Position numbers and translations under genes: made by a program
Notes under the pieces: generated by a model
Told to the model about the DNA's origin: nothing
What the model saw: the letters and a program-made list of their open reading frames with translations, nothing else
Databases searched by the model: none
Assembly: GCA_013399115.1 (NCBI GenBank)
Contig: VXAA01007212.1
Location: 517,476 to 581,475, forward strand
From: Anseranas semipalmata
Taxonomy: Eukaryota > Chordata > Aves > Anseriformes > Anseranatidae
Length of the DNA: 64,000 nt
Direction of reading: 5' to 3'
Part shown: in pieces, positions 19,601-32,500 of the stretch
Layout: every line of letters starts with the position of its first letter
Position numbering within the stretch: the first letter of the stretch is position 1

Positions 19601-22600
19601 AGTGTAACAAAGCATCAAAAAGGAGTGGAAAGAAGGGAAAACATCTTAATGCCAGTGTTACTTACTCAATAGCTGGTCAATACTTCCTTGTATGTGTAAG
19701 AAAATGCTGTACACAGTCATTGTTTGCATGTAAATCTTAAGGAGAAAGAGTTCAAGGAATTCCTTAATTCATGAATTAAGAATTTTCACAGTTAAGGTAT
19801 GTATTAGTATGCTGTTGTAGATCTAGCAATCTAGACAGGAGGAGGATTTCAATGTTTAATATTAAGAAGCTAGGACAGCTTGTTATTGGGGACTCAAAAA
19901 AAAAAAATGGAAGGAAAATAAATGGATCAGAGAGAGGATGCTCTCTGCTCAAAAATAATAGGGTTGGCATTAGCAGGGGCAGATGCCTCAGCAAATTAGA
20001 GAGACAGATTTGGCAGGTGCTTCCTGAAACCCACAATGGGAAGGAAAAGCAATTGTTGTAGTACTAACCTTAAGCTAACTGTGACTTGTTTGTTGCATCT
20101 CCAAATGTAAATTAAAATGAAATGGACATACTAACTTACATTAACTTCGCTTCTTCTTAAAAAGTACTTAAGGAGTCTTTCTGACATATGAGAAAGTTTG
20201 TCATTCATTCATTCAATATATTGACAGTGATAGTAATCCCCTACTACCTCTAATTTATTTCTGAAATCTAAGAAATTTGAATGAATATTACTCTTAAAAC
20301 AGTTGAGCTAGTGCCTTTTTTTTTTAGAGAAAAATGACGTTTACAAAGCGTCAGCCTAGCCAAATAAGTTGAAGGCCTGGAATCTCTGAGCTGGTACAGC
20401 AGTCTTGCAGCGAAACACATGGGGATTTTGATAGTGCAACTAACAGATCATTAGGTGCTAGAGAAAGCAGGATGTCTGTACTCAGTCAAGGTGTGACCGA
20501 GATATCTCTAGTTTTGAATGAGGGAGAATTCCTCAGCAGAATTCCTCCATTCCACACTTTCTCGGAGTGTGAAACCTCTGAACGCAACGTTTGAAGAAGG
20601 TGCATAATGTGAGCTGATTCGATAGTGCTGCTAATGTTTCAAGCATGTATATGTGCTTACTATATGTGTTAGAAGTACATATTAGACCATAATGATCAGT
20701 AGGGGAACACACGATGGACACAGCATGTAAGGAACTGATTCAAATGTAAATAATGGAAGAACTACATCTAACCTGGATTCAAACTACTAAATGGTTTCAG
20801 TTCACTGTGCATGTCTGCTCAGAGCAAGTCTGACACTGTACCCACTCCTGTCCTGACAAGAATAAAAGAAGCTAAATCTGAGTGACATCGCGGTGGGTCC
20901 TATTAGGTCTGGACCCTCGGAGAGGTGGGACTCAAAGCAGGTGCTGGAGTAGTTTGTGAGGCAGGGCAATGTGTAGTAGCAACTCCAGAGGCATGGTGTA
21001 AGCTATAGGGTGCATGGGGGGCTTCAAGAAGCTGCTCTCACACCAGTGCCAACAGCAGGTGGAGAGAGATTCTTAACACAGCAGCCAGGAGCCCAGATCG
21101 TATTAGCTTCTTCCATTAGAACACACCTAATTTTCTTTTCCAAAGCATATACGGTCATCAACATCTTTAATAAAATGCACAACGTGTCTTGGTATGCTTA
21201 ATTTCTCAATATTCTTTGATTCTAGCTGACATTAACAAAGCTCTCTTAGCTAAGAGGAAAAGATTAGAAATGTATACAAAAGCCTCACTCAAAACCAGTA
21301 ACCAGAAGATTGAACATGTTTGGAAAACACAGCAAGAGCAAAGGTAACGTTTACTCTTGTTTTATAAACCTGTGAAGTCATGTTCCCTTTTGTGTCACAG
21401 CATCGACAGTTGATCCATCTTCTTGGAGTTAAACAGTAGTAGTATACCTCGTAGTTAAATACTTACTGAGGTCCTCTTTTCTGCTGCCTCCAATTGTGTC
21501 CACTTTGGTTAAATTGTCAGTAATACTTTAGCATAACACTTTCTCTTTTGAATGGACAAGTTTAAAGTTTGGAATTTTGGGAGTAAAAACCTTATATAGC
21601 TGGTTTTACTTTTATTTTATTGTTACAGAAAGTGATCTCTGATGTTATTTTCATCTTTCAAAATAGTGTTTTTCTTTCTTTCATTTGGAACTGTCTATTT
21701 GAAAACTGAATTATGCTTAGGAAAAGTTTTACACCTCTTTGGTTAGGAAAGAAAATAATTTTCATTTTCATATTGTAGATAAGATTCATCTTACATAATA
21801 ACATGCCTCCTACCTTTTAAGGCATATTTAATTACTACATCTGATACTAGAAGCAGAGCAAATTTAAAAATGAGACAGATAAAACTGGAAGTCTGCAACA
21901 CTTGCAACTCTTTGTTTTTAAATATATTTTTGAAACTTGCATTAACAAAATGTAAGTTTACACAGAGAAACTAGAGCATAATGAACTCACAAATGAGCTA
22001 ATCAATTTTTCATTATAAACCCCTTGTGTTAAAGCCAACATCTGTAATTGGTTTAAAAAAAAAAACAGTAAATCTCAGAAAAGCTGACATTCTCTGTTAG
22101 GAAGAAAACTTGTTTTTTTTTAATTATTTTTATTTTTTAATTTTATTTTTTAACCTGAGTTTTGTATATGAGTGCTGTCTCTTTATATGTATATAATTTA
22201 CATTCACTTAGGAAAAAAAAAGTGTATGTATGAGTTTTTTTCAAAACATACAGTATTAGGTTAGAACCAGATTCAAAATAGCATCTTCCTGTATCTATGC
22301 CAGCTCCTTTTATTCTACTCCATGTGCATAGAACCTTACCTTTCCTTGTAATTCTTCACAGCATTTGTAACACAGCTAGTGTCTGTTTATAGGCAGAAGC
22401 TCAATCATGAGTTCTCCCAGCAGTTCCTGACTTTATTTCAGCAATGGGATGTAGATGTGCAGAAAGCAGAGGAACAGGAAGAAAAACTTGCGGTGGGTTT
22501 CCAGCACAGGATGTGTTTCACAGTATATTCACAAGGAGAGAACAGTGTTGTTTAGACACCCAAGAATGCAGAAATGTAAAAATACCTTATATAATTTAAA

Positions 22601-25600
22601 GAAACATGTCTCTTGATGAAAAATTTCATTCAGGTTTGGTGGCTCTCAGACCGTAAGTGTTTAAGTTTGGGGATATATTTCAGAGTGAAGAGGGGTGCAG
22701 TACTGCATTGCAAGTTTATAAATGGGAGTACATGATGCCCTGGGCCAGCATGTGGCTTGAGAAAAGCCAAGGCGATTATGGAGAAGAAACAGATGTGCTG
22801 ATTCTGTGCATCCATAGACTTTGGGTGGGGGGAACAAATGAGTACAGGAAAATATTGTCTTTAAGCATGCATTGCTTAAAAACATGCCTCTATATAATAA
22901 ATGTATGATAATTTGATGACTAAAGGGGATAGAAGCTATACAGGGGAATGTAATCACATGATATTGCTGTATTTTTTGTATTTGTATTCCCAGCGTGCTT
23001 GCAAGTTTTGCTTTTTCCCTAGTCAGTTCGTTTCCCAGGGATACTCTCGAGAACTGTGCCAGCTACCAATCCTCGTAGGATCCCACAGAGAATAGCTGAG
23101 GTTGGAAGGGACCTCAGGTGATGACTCGGGGCTTAACCCAGTCTTCAGTCTTTTATTAAGAAGAACGAGGATACCTCTCCAGGCAGGGATCTACATTGTA
23201 TGACCCAGATTGCCAGAGAAGGCAGAATTCTTGATTCTGACAAATGACATCAGTGTTGCTGTCAAAGCACTTTTGGTCAACTAATAACGTGATTTTTTTT
23301 TTTTCGCTTCTGCTTCAGAATATGTTTCGTCAGCAACAAAAAGTTTTTCAGCAGGCAAGAATAGTTCAAAGTCAGAGACTGAAAACCATTAAGCAACTGT
23401 ATGAGCAATTCTTAAAGGTACAGTAAATTTTCTTCTTAGAAGGCAGCTGATCCTTACCACGTCACTTACAAAAGCTGTATTAATTCAGCCTTTATGAAAT
23501 ACAGACTTAAGGTTCACTTAAGGAAAACAACAACTTTGCATGAATATTGATGCTAGTTAGTACTGTTCCCTTATTTCTTAAAATGTGGCTTGTTCTTTCT
23601 GTACATGCATACATGTTGTGCCTATTTATAAATGCTTTACTTAAATGTCTTCTCACAGGGATCTGATTGACTCCTTTTTCAGATATTTAACCATAACCCT
23701 CAAGAGCATGCATTCTAAACCAAACTCAGTTTTGTACCAGTTTAAAGGTTATATAGGTTAGTCAAATCAACGGCACTTTGTCTTAACCGTCCCTTAGATT
23801 TTTGGTATGTATTGAAAAAAGTAAAAATTGATCTATTAGAAATACATTTTATGCTGTGATGTACTATTTCTATTACTGCTGGCACATGCATCCCCCCATA
23901 ATGAGAATTAGATGCCAATTTTTTTCTGTTATTAACCTTTCTAGCTATTGCTGCTTTTTGCGAGGAAAGTGCCTGTCAATGAGTTGTAATTCTCTTAAAA
24001 TTGCCTAGTTGTAACTCCTTTGCTTCCTAAGCAACATTGATTTTAAAGGGTTTTCCCTCTTAAAAGCTGCTATTAAGGTAAATATTCACTAAGAAGTCAA
24101 CTAAAGAATCTGACAAATAATGGCTTATGGTGAAAATAGGTCCTGCTGGATGGTTATATGATCAGTCCTGTTTAACTTTCCTGTTGATTTATGCATAATT
24201 TTTGTATTTCCTGGCAGTCCCTATAAACACCATTTTTGGACAGCGCTTACAGAAGCACATTGTATTTTAAACACGAATCATAAGGATTAAACGCTTTTTA
24301 AAAAGTGGCTGACATACTAGACAGCAAACAAAAAATGATTGAGTACTACTACTGAAAAATTTTGCTTCTTTTAGGTTAAAAAAAGTTTTTCCCTGTCATT
24401 TTACACTTAGAACAAAACACTTTATTCCTAGAATTTCCTTCCCCCACTATTTCTAAGTTATTAGAAATCTAAACTGTGAGGGGAAAAAACCTTTTCCACT
24501 GCTCAGTCACCCACTCAGTAGAGAAGTGTTTACTGATGTTAAGAGTGAACCTCTTGTGTTTCAGTTTGTGCCCGTGGCCTGGTGTCCTGGCACTGAAAAA
24601 ACCTGGCTCTGTTTTCTCTACCCCCTCCCTTCTGTTACTTACATACATCGATGAGATCTCCAGAGCCTTCTCTTCTCCAGGCTGAACAGTCCCAGCTCTC
24701 TCAGCCTCTCCTTACAGGAGAGGTGCTCCTGTCCCTTAAACATCTTTCTGGCCCTTCACTGGACTCTCCCCAGTACGTGCTCAGAACTGGGCCCAGCACT
24801 CCAGGCATGACCTCACCAGTGCTGAGCGCAGGGGAAGAATCCCCTCCCTTGACCTGCTGGTGGTACCTTGCCTAAAGCAGCCCCGGATACTGTTAGACGC
24901 CTCTGCCACAAGGGCATGCCCTGGCAGGACCCCCAGGTCCTTTTCTGTGAGACTGCTTTCCAGCTGGGCAGCCCCCAGCATATACTGGTACATGGGGTAG
25001 TTTAAAGTCTGCAAGTCATTTCCTAGCTGGCTCCTTGGTGAAATTTGTTAGTTATGGTATCTGTTTTTTTCAAGTCAGGCAGCACTAAAAAATAGATTCA
25101 AAATAGAATAACTCATAGTTTAAGATATTTGAAATTTGCAGAGGATATTACAGAAATCTTAATGTCAATTATGCCTTCATCAAAGATGAAAAACTGTATG
25201 ACTATGATTTTTCTCCTCAGAGAAGATCAGAAAGTAGAAATCAAGCTTCAAATTTAACTTTAAACACAAGTTAAGGGAAATGCAGCTACGTACATGCAGT
25301 TAGGCATAACTGTATGTGCAAAAGGGAAGATAACCAGTGAGCTTTATCTTAGCTTATTTGGAGTGAAGTGTGCAAAGAGGAGGAAGTTTAACACTTTTTA
25401 TAGTCATTACTTCAAGTCTCCAAGGTTGTCGTAATATTAAACTGCGCCTATCGTTCCTGAGAGACGTGTGTCTCATCTTTTCATGTAGAACCCTTATGTT
25501 TACTGAAATGCAGGATAGCACCTGAGACCTTACAGATGCTGAGTGGAAAGGACCGTTTCCTTCACTGGGTGTATATTGTTTAAACAGTAATGTAGACTGG

Positions 25601-26076
25601 AGTACAAAGTCCTGTACAATTTCTCTTGCAAGTCCATAGCAAAATTCACTTGTAATTATCAGTGACCACTGCTGCTATAAAAATTGAATTGTAGTCTGAA
25701 TAATGGATCGTTTGGTTGTTTTTAAATTAACCCTTTGACATCAAGCAGTTCTGAATTAAGATTATTCTTAACTTCAGAGCATGGAAGAGCTAGAGAAAAA
25801 CAATGAAAATCTTCTAGCTGGTGCACAAAACGAACTTCGCAAAGAAATGGCTATGTTGCAGAAGAAGATTATGATGGACACTGTAAGTATCAGGTTTATG
25901 AAGAACTTAGTTAAATACAAAAATAGAACATTCTGTAAAGAAGTCATTTGACATTCATTTAATTAGATTAAGGAATCATTGGTATGGCATTTGTTCAGTG
26001 TTATCTCCTTTTCTTGTAACAGCAACAGCAGGAGATGGCAACTGTTCGCAAGTCTCTTCAGTCCATGTTATTCTGA
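16556..26076 (+). CDS. SYCP3: SYCP3, synaptonemal complex protein 3 (complete CDS)
   Basis: SYCP3 forms fibres of the lateral (axial) elements of the synaptonemal complex and compacts meiotic chromosome axes. Eight coding exons were read: 16556-16685, 18254-18329, 18720-18754, 21226-21343, 22393-22492, 23319-23417, 25778-25882 and 26023-26076. They total 717 nt, giving 238 residues plus TGA; human is 236. The acidic, disordered N terminus contains LSGSEED. A short basic stretch (KHGKKRP) and KRKRLEM follow, then from about residue 103 to the end a long coiled coil of the Cor1/Xlr family. The C terminus ends LQSMLF, which is needed for filament assembly in mammals. The start codon has a good context (A at -3, G at +4). 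All introns are GT-AG and every phase matches. The gene runs convergent to CHPT1 and is expected to be germ-line specific. Confidence 0.97.
18254..18329 (+). CDS. SYCP3: SYCP3 coding exon 2
   Basis: This 76-nt exon runs from attaag to gtaagg. It encodes [18 protein letters not shown] and VVPDDVG. This part is the least conserved of the protein; only the basic KHGKKR cluster and the acidic/Gly end resemble the human sequence. Confidence 0.9.
18720..18754 (+). CDS. SYCP3: SYCP3 coding exon 3 (35-nt microexon)
   Basis: This short exon lies between ttgtag and gtaagt and encodes [11 protein letters not shown], matching the GGEVQNMLE block of mammals. Its phases (1 in, 1 out) join correctly to both neighbours. 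It is too short for simple ORF detection. Confidence 0.92.
20333..20960. mobile_element. Possible degraded solo LTR in SYCP3 intron
   Basis: Unique-looking sequence between coding exons 3 and 4. Near 20862 it contains aataaaagaagc followed by a short C/G-richer segment (catcgcggtgggtc, tctggaccctcgg). This resembles the polyadenylation signal and R-U5 part of retroviral LTRs. Ends and family were not resolved and no coding remnant is present. Confidence 0.3.
21226..21343 (+). CDS. SYCP3: SYCP3 coding exon 4
   Basis: This 118-nt exon runs from attctag to gtaacg. It encodes [38 protein letters not shown], entering the start of the coiled-coil core. It is nearly identical to the mammalian sequence. 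Confidence 0.96.
22393..22492 (+). CDS. SYCP3: SYCP3 coding exon 5
   Basis: This 100-nt exon runs from tttatag to gtgggt. It encodes [19 protein letters not shown] and a Glu-rich helix ([10 protein letters not shown]), part of the central coiled coil that tetramerises in human SYCP3. Confidence 0.95.
23083..23140 (-). mobile_element. Short CR1 3' fragment
   Basis: The stretch agaatagctgaggttggaagggacctc is the reverse complement of the CR1 3' end. Only a few dozen bases are recognisable, in the SYCP3 intron before coding exon 6. Confidence 0.7.
23319..23417 (+). CDS. SYCP3: SYCP3 coding exon 6
   Basis: This 99-nt phase 0/0 exon runs from cttcag to gtacag. It encodes [19 protein letters not shown] and [14 protein letters not shown], the highly conserved heart of the coiled coil. 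Confidence 0.97.
24470..25020 (-). mobile_element. CR1 LINE fragment in SYCP3 intron
   Basis: This is the reverse complement of the C-terminal reverse-transcriptase region and 3' part of a CR1. Typical blocks are gatgagatctccagagccttctcttctccaggctgaacagtcccagctctctcagcc and the ctgggcccagcactccaggc region. It is diverged and frame-broken, and its 3' tail is weak or missing. Confidence 0.88.
25778..25882 (+). CDS. SYCP3: SYCP3 coding exon 7
   Basis: This 105-nt phase 0/0 exon runs from cttcag to gtaagt. It encodes [19 protein letters not shown] and [16 protein letters not shown]. Compared with mammals the changes are conservative. Confidence 0.97.
26023..26076 (+). CDS. SYCP3: SYCP3 last coding exon
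   Basis: After tgtaacag it encodes [17 protein letters not shown] and TGA at 26074-26076. The terminal LQSMLF motif is intact. An ATTAAA hexamer at 26177-26182 is a candidate polyadenylation signal about 100 bases downstream. Confidence 0.96.
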   Translation, partial: QQQEMATVRKSLQSMLF

Positions 26077-29000
26077 TGGCTCAATGGAGAAACAACTTGT
26101 ACCTAAGTAACATGATACAAGTATAGGCATTAGCCATAGAGAAGTTATCTTAAGATTTAAATGTTTTAAAGTTCCTATTAAATGCTTTAATGGATTGTTC
26201 TAATCTTGTGTCTGATAATGTTGTGAGAAGACATATTAGTAAATTCATTGCTCAGGGAGGGAAGCAAACCCTAAACCAGTTCCTGTCTGTTCAATTAATC
26301 TTTAACTACTTAATATTCACTTTCGGTAGCCTTGGACTGTTTGCATTGTTTGACTTTCAATAATGCCAAATTGAAACCATAAGTAGAATTAATGAAAAAA
26401 ATGCATTACCCAAGTTTTACATAATAACTTTAGACATTTAGGTGCACTGCAAATAGAAGTCTTTTTCAAAAGCTACAGATTAAAGACTTTCATAGTTTCA
26501 ACATATAGCCTCCTGCCCTGTCAGCGGTTATAAAAGTTCATAGATTATGACGTAGCTCAGGTAAGATTGTTTAATGATGTGTATTATGGTAAATTAAATT
26601 GTTAGGCTTTTTGTCAGTATAGGCATTGTAATATCTTTGTACCAGTAAGAGATTTATGAACTGCTGTAGTATGTCCAAAAAGCAGGTTCCTTTAGTTGAA
26701 CAATGAGGTTAGTACCACAGCTTTACATGACATCTGCTTAAGTAAGCATAATTAAACATTACTGTATGCATTTTGGGGTATATAGTTCTTGTAGACCACT
26801 GCTGAAGTAATCTAGCTCACTTATTTGGTATAAGCTATTAAAAGCCTTTGAGATGGCATACCAATTTTTGCAATTTCAAATGACTAGCATTTTAGGGAGG
26901 CCTGTTTTAAGGATAAAGCATTTATCTTTCATATATCTCATTACAGTCAATCAGTATAAATTAAACAGGCAGCCTAGCCTGCATGCAGTTTGTTTTTATA
27001 GAAAGCCATTATGCCTGAATATCTACTTTTGCAAATTAGGTAGTTCCTAAAATACTTAATTGTTAGATTTAATATAATAGTAGATAGATAACACAAAAGC
27101 CACCCACACGTGCAAATGTGATGATTTTATAACAATGTATTTCAAAACCAGTCCATACAGATTCTTCTCCTCAGCTTACTAGCATTTTTAGTGCAGAATC
27201 AAGTTATCTGATGACAGTTCATAGGTTCTGGAAGCCAGATTACTGATAGCTAACTTACAGAAAATTCAGCTATTAGGTTGCAACTGAAGCTGAGCAAGTA
27301 GCCTGTATGGAGCTGTTTTGTTCCGTGTCTGATAGGACTCGGAGACGGAGCAAACACAGAAATTACATTGCTAGAATGATGTATGAAGTAGTATGGGCCT
27401 GTGGTGGGAACCAGGTAACTAACAATGCTAATTTTAATTGTGGTGCTCAGTCTCAGTATTTAAGGATGATTAGATGATGCCATGAAATACAGCTAACCGT
27501 TTTTGTTTCCAATCTTCAATACTAGGTTATTTGTTACTATTACCTCTCTTCTTTCTAGCTTTCTGACTGATTTCTGCAGTAGTTTCCTATGATATATTTA
27601 CCTCTATCATATCTTTATAACTACTTATACCTACTACTATACTACACTTTTTGTTTGTTTGTTTTTGTTTTTTTGGTTGTGGGGAACCAAACCTCCTCAT
27701 TCTAAAAAATTGCCTATGTATGTCTTTTTATCAGGTGGTTAACTTGTTTACAGCATTCAGACAAACTGAAATGGTCTTTACCATTTTCCCTTTTATTTAC
27801 CCATGACCTGTGTTTAGGTTAAGTTCACATGTAGTTATTGTGTTTTTCCCAGCCTTGAACAGGAATCGTAGGACTCATTTGGAAAGGACTGAATTCCTAA
27901 TCTGTATTATTTAATTGGAGTGCTGCTCCTTTGGCAGTAACTTGTACAATTATCCTTCCCATATATCAGTATTTCCTTCTTAGACAGGAATGTGGTACGC
28001 TGTTTTCTTCCCCCCACTTTTGAAGTTCCTTGGACATCTCAGGCAGGCTTTTTGAATTAATACGTAGCAGCTAAGAAGCTGCAGTAGTAATATTTTAAAA
28101 ACAAATTATACCATTCTTTATTGTACAGTTCAGGAAGGTCTTTATGAACTTACAACTCAGCTACATGGCAGCAAATGAAAGAGGTAATGAACACTTACAT
28201 TCAACAGCTTTTTACAAAAATATTATTCACATACTACCTCTTTAAAGGAGCTTAAGGTTTTACGGTTTGTGTGCAAGTTGTGATTTGCTAGTACAGACAC
28301 TAGCAAAAAGCTGAATAAAGGTAGCTTAATGAAAAGAAAAAAGGCTGATACTTGGCCTGACTTTCTATTTTGGAGAGTTTTACTATACATTAGATTTTAG
28401 TTCCTTGCAGTTTTGTTCGGATAAAGTACAGTGGTAGTTACAAGATAGATACAAGGTAAATTAATACAGCAATAGCAAACATACTTCAGAGGGAATTAAT
28501 TACACATAGGTGGGTTGCATTGTCACATTTGGGTGGGTTGCGTTGTCACAGTCAAACAGGCATTAAAGTTTGTCAAAGAACTTAGTCATTCAACTTGTGC
28601 AGTTTCGCAGCAATAAATTAGGGTAGGTAAAGCTAGTGCCCTCAAAGTACCCATCTACCTCCAGTCTAGATAATGGAGCACAATGAGGCCAACCTTATTA
28701 TGACCACAAAACCAGAAACTGCCCTTGGGGAAAAAAAAAATCCAAGCTACAACTGTGTTTAGTAACAGTAGGTTATATACTTAGATACTAGAGAATGCAT
28801 GAATCCTACAGGCACTCACAACAGTAATTTGAAAAAGGAAAATTTTTGTGTTCTATACTTCCTTCAGCCTAATACCAAAACATTAACTACTAGTTTTACC
28901 TCACGGATGCCTCATTTTACCAGTCTTGACAATGCAGTACTGTATTCATTGACACCTCTGACTACCACTTCACAGCAGAAGACTTTAGAAACTAATCCTA

Positions 29001-29395
29001 GAAGATTAGTCACTCGGTCTAAGAAAAAGTGAAACTCCTCTTAGAATTCTGGTTGGTAGCACCTTGGTTTGCAGTTTACATTCCCCAGACCAGAAGTACA
29101 GAATTAAGGTTACCTAACAGGAAACGACAAAAGTTTCAAATGTGGTACTCATGGTATGAAGTAACAGCTGCAGTGTCTAGAACATAGGGGGAAAATAGAT
29201 CCTGGTTCAAAGTATTAATCACAATAGAATCTTCAGGACTTTGCATTTAGTAATTCTAACATCTGGTAATATCTGGGATAGTATGAGCTTTCTCATAACA
29301 CTAGTTTGTTGAAAAGCTTAAGCTGTCTTTTCAAAAAGAGAGGCTGCTTCATTCAGCATTCCCCTAACTGCTTCTCTTCTCCTTGACCTATTTAA
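26077..29395. other. Convergent SYCP3/CHPT1 3' interval
   Basis: The two stop codons face each other 3.3 kb apart. The SYCP3 side has ATTAAA at 26177-26182. The CHPT1 side has a minus-strand AATAAA at 28127-28132, which would give CHPT1 a 3' UTR of about 1.3 kb. The rest is A/T-rich with no coding potential or recognised transposon. Confidence 0.6.
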
Positions 29396-29527
29396 TCAGT
29401 CATTATGGTTTTGAACCTGTTCAGGAGCTTGATGAGATGAAATTCTGAAGACATGTATATGAAGATGAGCAGCAATCTGTAGGCATACACCAGTGGCATA
29501 TCTCAGCATATCAAACAAGGATATGAA
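29396..29527 (-). CDS. CHPT1: CHPT1 exon 8 (C terminus and stop)
   Basis: The acceptor is gaag directly after a run of twenty T (sense strand). The exon encodes [38 protein letters not shown] and QNHND, then TGA at 29396-29398. The tail after HQAPEQVQ is shorter than in human. Confidence 0.93.
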   Translation of the reverse strand, partial: FISLFDMLRYATGVCLQIAAHLHIHVFRISSHQAPEQVQNHND

Positions 29528-32500
29528 CTTCAAAAAAAAAAAAAAAAAAAATGGAACAGGTTAAAAACAAATATTTTCTCAAAATTATCCCTGCTATAAG
29601 TTCAGCTGTGCTTTGATCAGCATATATCCAATTTTAAGAAGCGTGTTAGCACTATGACAGTGGTCTACTTTAGAAACAAAAGACGAAAAACAAACAGCAC
29701 TAAGTGCTTACCAAAATCTGACAGACAAGGTTAATCAGCAGTTAGCAGAATAACTTTAAACAATCCACCTGAATTAAAGCATAATTACAAGAGAGATCTG
29801 TAATTTTACTTTCAGATCTCTGTTCCAGGGAAAGAAAGCCACTTAGCTCTCAAAACATATTTACACAGTATCCTGGCACTCCTTCCACAATGGCAGGTGA
29901 AATTGAGCAAGTCCGAAATGGCAGAGCAGAATGACAGAGACAGTTCTCAATCCATTCCTTTAAATATGCACCACACGAAGAGTATAAAACAAAATGCTTA
30001 CCAATGCTATCCATAGAACAATATATTCATCAATGAAACTGTTGAAGTACTGGTCCAAAAACAGAAGTCCTGGCCCAATAAATGCAGTGTCTTGAAGACA
30101 GATTTCACTTTTTGTCATGTGAGCCACCTATTTAAAAACAAACAAACAAAAACTACTGCAAGATCACTGTAACTACCAGAAAGCTTCCACCTTAGTTACG
30201 AGAAAGCATGATGTCCTTACCCATCAACTGCCCGTTCCAAAGGGTCCTTTGGGAAACAATCAGCAGGCAGGCCAAGGGCTTCACAAATGCTTCAGAGCCT
30301 GCTGCTCCCTGACAGTTTCTTTCTCAAGGGCCAAGTAACCTCTTTCCAGGTTACTCGATCAATATACAATACTTTAATCAGTGACATCAGCTACTTGAAT
30401 CATCTGTTAGTATTTTTTGACTATATGTAAAAAAATTGGTACAAATGTCCTGCAGTGTTCTTTTGTAATATAGTTATATCTATCCCTGTGCATTTTAGCT
30501 ATTTGACAGGGTTCCCCACTCTTATTTTTTCAGTGCTGTATTTGAAGGGTAAGACCACGCAAGTGTATTACTGAAAATGAACACTATTCACTTGAGAATC
30601 TAACTTGAGAATTTTGGCTCTTATCAGCTGAAAGTTAACTAAAAACTAGGCTTTTGCTTAGGTGACAAGACTTGTTTTCACTGTTCCGTAGCGGTATCAA
30701 TGTATGTGCAGAGACACTTTACAAAATGACCAAGAGAAGAAGGAAGATTAGTTGGGGTGGGGGGAATCTGGTTTTTTTCTTCCCACCTCAATCCTCTCAT
30801 ATTTAACATTCTTAGAGATAACTTGAGCTCACCTTTAATTGAAAGGCAGAATTATTTTTTTTTGTTAAGAAATTGGAGACTTAATAAAGGACTTATGAAG
30901 ACTCCATGCCAGGAAGCTCAAAAATGACAGAAGGTAAGGTACCAAGCCTGCTGTAAGAAATCACCCTGTCATTCCTTGCTTCCAAGCCTTGCATACACTT
31001 GGCAAGTACGATTAAAGTACCAAGAGGTTCCTGTGAACATAATATAAGCATAATATAAACAATGGTCAACTCCGGATAGCAAAATTCACAGCAAAGCCTG
31101 TGCCTGTCCTAGTGTAAAGACAGGACAAACCCCTAAGACTTACATCCAGAAGAGAGCTGACAAAGGCTTCCACTCTAAGCCAGCTAAGGATGCATCTGTC
31201 TTGCTAAAGGGACGTGCTGCAGGGAGAGATTCTGAGCTCACAGCTGGTGTGATATGCAATAGCTATGCAGGGTTAGCTCCCACAGAGCAGCTCTTGCACA
31301 TCCATACAAACTCCACAGACCTTGCCTGATGCCTTCATATCTCCACCAGACTTCATACCTTTGCACACCTTAAGAGGTTTTTACTGCAGTTTCCTTATTC
31401 CCGTGGCTTAAGAACAAGACCTGAAATAGTATCAGAAAATGGGGGGAGCTAAACCTTTCCCCACTGCTTATACAGATTTGTCTCTGGAGCAGACTATCCT
31501 CAAAGCTATGCATAAAGTATCAAGGGAAAACATGCTTTGCTCAGAAGCATCCATGACTGGTTGACATACGGTGATGGTTGCTGCTTAAGAGGACCCAAGG
31601 ATTCTCTGAAAGAGCAAGAGAGCCAAGGTATTTGATAAGATTGAACTTGAGGCAGTTCATCTAAGGCTCAATCTTCTTAAGAGCTCTCTTGAACCAAGTC
31701 AGTAATGTAGACCACTAGGTGAATTCCTGTTTAGCTTGAAAATCTGCAGAATACTGGTTTTAGTTTTGTTGTTTTTCCAATACATTGACAAGGTTATTAA
31801 TTATGAAAGAGATAAAGGTAGAAAAGTTTATATTCTTATTTTAATGATGAAGTAAATTCATGTTTCATAATTAAGTCACAGCACTGCCAGTAAGGCTTGA
31901 AGGACTACATTTCTGATGCTAAAGTCAGTGTATAAACTACAATGTATTTCTAGGGAGTAAGCTAAACAAAACTGAAAGTTCTAACCAATACATTGAACTT
32001 TTTTTTTTTTAATCCATATCATATATATAATCTCTCTGTAGGAGCCCGAGTCTATTTCAATGTGTTTTTCATAATGAAACTAGTAATAGGATGGCAGAGC
32101 AGAACGGGAAAACATGCACAATGCTCACTGATTCAGAAAGCAAGTGTTAAGCCAAGAAGCAGTTTATGTTTAGGACTGAAACAAGATTCCTTACCACTAA
32201 CTTCTGTGAGATTTTAGCATTCACAAATCCAAATGTCAAGACATACAGGCAAGGATGTTTTTCAAACAGCTGGGTTGTAGATTTTTTATAGATCACAACA
32301 GCCAGTGTGATAAGTAACCCAATGTGGACGCCTGGTGAAAGAACACTTGTTCCCTGAAATACAAAGGAACAGAAAACTCATCTTCAGCTTCAATCACACA
32401 GTAAGATCAACTTTTTTTAAATATTACAACACCCACTAAATAAAAGCAATTAGAGTTGTCAAAACTCAGGGAAAGTCCCTGTTAGCATTATGCAAATAGT

